This document shows, in pieces, positions 62,916-64,000 of a DNA stretch of 64,000 nt. The position numbers and the translations under genes are program-made. Every line of letters starts with the position of its first letter. Positions within the stretch are counted from its first letter, which is position 1. Under the pieces are notes generated by a model. The model was not told where the DNA came from and ran no database searches. It saw nothing but the letters and a program-made list of their open reading frames with translations. The stretch covers positions 186,001 through 250,000 of the forward strand of contig NZ_APHW01000014.1 in NCBI RefSeq assembly GCF_002741985.1, written 5' to 3'. This DNA is from Vibrio rotiferianus CAIM 577 = LMG 21460 (lineage in GTDB: Bacteria; Pseudomonadota; Gammaproteobacteria; Enterobacterales; Vibrionaceae).

Positions 62916-64000
62916 CTATTCGTTCGAAGAACAGTTCAGGTTAAGTAGAACTAATTCTCGAAGTGCAACAGAGAACTTAGCGAACTCATGAACGGAACCA
63001 ACTTTGAACTCGTTCAAGATGCTTTCCCAACGATGGAGTGACAGCTCATTCGTTGTCATCCAATCTTCTAGCGCTTGCATCACATCTAGATCTTCTGTTG
63101 AGCAACCACAAGTTAGAACTTGAGCTGTCAATTGACGTTGTTGCCAATCAAGATCTTCACGGAACGCCGCACGCGCCAGAGCTTGCCAGTTGTTGTCCAC
63201 CGCTTGGCCATTGATTTGCTTCAAGAACCAGTGAAGTGATAAACGGTCACCCAAGTTAAAGTAAAGCTTCGATGCTTGCTCAACTGTTTTACCCGTTTCG
63301 CTTGCCACTGCGGAAATGTCCAATGCTGATTGTAGGCTAGAGAGACGTGCAACGTGGTGTGCAAGCTTGTCTTCTACTCCACGCTCAATCCATTTCAGAG
63401 CAAGTTCGTTGTGCTCTTCCACTTCTGACGCAACTAACATGGTATCTAGTGTTTCAGTAATTGTGTGAACATCGTCTTTATATAGTGCAACGAGCTCAGT
63501 TACCGTGCTCTTACCGCTTCGGTTGCGTAGTAACCAGCGAGAAATACGGCGTAATGCACGACGTACGTAGAACATGATTTCATATTGAGCTTCTGCAGTT
63601 GCAATGTTATCTAATGCACGGGTTTGCTTAAGAATATCTTCCAGTTCGAAGATTTCACGGGTCGCACTGTAAGCATTTGCGATATCAACTACACTCGCCC
63701 CCGTTTCTTCTTGAAGACGAGTCACGAAATTACAACCCATTTCATTAACCATTTGGTTTGCCAACGCCGTCGCGATAATTTCAGCACGCAGCGGGTGGTT
63801 TACCATTTGATCTTTGTAGTTACGGCGTAACTCACTTGGGAAGTAAGCAACTAGCTGTTTTCCATGGAATTCGTCATTTGCAATGTCATCAGCAACCAAC
63901 TGCTCTTTCAGAACCATCTTGCCGTAAGCCACTAGCACTGAAAGCTCAGGACGCGTAAGACCAAGACCTTGTTTTTCGCGCTCAATGAGCGTTTCATCGT
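62916..64000 (-). CDS. gdhB: NAD-specific glutamate dehydrogenase (large type), C-terminal part, partial
   Basis: The frame runs to the window edge with no start, so only the last 361 codons or so are present. LGLTRPELSVLVAYGKMVLKEQL and LVAYFPSELRRNYKDQMVNHPLRAEIIAT are typical of the ~1600-residue NAD-dependent glutamate dehydrogenases. The reaction is glutamate to 2-oxoglutarate plus ammonium. The neighbour pyrD gives the same order as in other vibrios. Confidence 0.93.
   Translation of the reverse strand, partial: DETLIEREKQGLGLTRPELSVLVAYGKMVLKEQLVADDIANDEFHGKQLVAYFPSELRRNYKDQMVNHPLRAEIIATALANQMVNEMGCNFVTRLQEETGASVVDIANAYSATREIFELEDILKQTRALDNIATAEAQYEIMFYVRRALRRISRWLLRNRSGKSTVTELVALYKDDVHTITETLDTMLVASEVEEHNELALKWIERGVEDKLAHHVARLSSLQSALDISAVASETGKTVEQASKLYFNLGDRLSLHWFLKQINGQAVDNNWQALARAAFREDLDWQQRQLTAQVLTCGCSTEDLDVMQALEDWMTTNELSLHRWESILNEFKVGSVHEFAKFSVALRELVLLNLNCSSNE

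Noticed and set aside
1..64000. CRISPR arrays, tRNA or rRNA genes
   Set aside because: No regularly spaced repeats and no cloverleaf or rRNA sequence noticed in either strand by eye.

Overview
The window is chromosomal DNA from a marine gammaproteobacterium, almost certainly a Vibrio of the Harveyi clade (V. parahaemolyticus/V. alginolyticus-like), from the replication terminus of chromosome 1. The evidence is the gene order matP - lonH(ycbZ) - fabA - rmf - uup - rlmKL - zapC - pyrD - gdhB, an XerCD dif site (34936-34963), a perfect MatP-binding matS site (48349-48361), and the ccoNOQP / vpsV / vpsS block that lies next to dif in vibrios.

Layout. 1-5.1 kb: a periplasmic formate dehydrogenase operon. 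5.4-11.7 kb: an Rhs-type polymorphic toxin with a predicted PD-(D/E)XK nuclease tip, its overlapping immunity gene and a diverged second immunity copy. 11.8-18.3 kb: a small lipoprotein, the sirtuin CobB, and potABC with two potD genes. 18.6-22.0 kb: a membrane protein, a Bax-like glucosaminidase, a DUF2987 protein and ttcA. 22.1-31.1 kb: a microaerobic respiration block with uspE (frameshifted), fnr with its own FNR box, and the cbb3 oxidase assembly and structural genes ccoS/I/H and ccoNOQP. 31.4-34.8 kb: a small membrane-anchored protein, a FIST protein and a hybrid histidine kinase (vpsV/vpsS-like; the kinase is frameshifted near its end).

34.96-47.70 kb: an integrated tailless-virus genome of the PM2 (corticovirus) type, bounded by two dif-like sites that match at 24 of 28 positions. 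It encodes an HUH replication initiator, an FtsK/HerA-type packaging ATPase, a PM2 P2-like double-jelly-roll capsid protein, many tiny membrane proteins, fibre-like proteins and a muramidase-like protein, packed with overlapping starts and stops. Three further genes (DUF3653, DUF2971, a lipoprotein) lie between the left site and the virion operon and look like cargo. The structure fits an element that used host XerC/XerD at dif (an IMEX). To its right are a DUF3693 regulator whose 3' end runs through the right att site and a decayed transposase remnant.

48.8-64 kb: an HDOD protein, a TolA-C-like secreted protein, a DUF3634 protein, then the terminus housekeeping genes, ending inside gdhB.

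Three conserved genes (uspE, vpsS, pyrD) each carry a one-base loss from a three-base homopolymer. The intact reading continues in the adjacent frame in every case, which suggests either a shared sequencing artefact or real mutations. No tRNA, rRNA or CRISPR array was seen.
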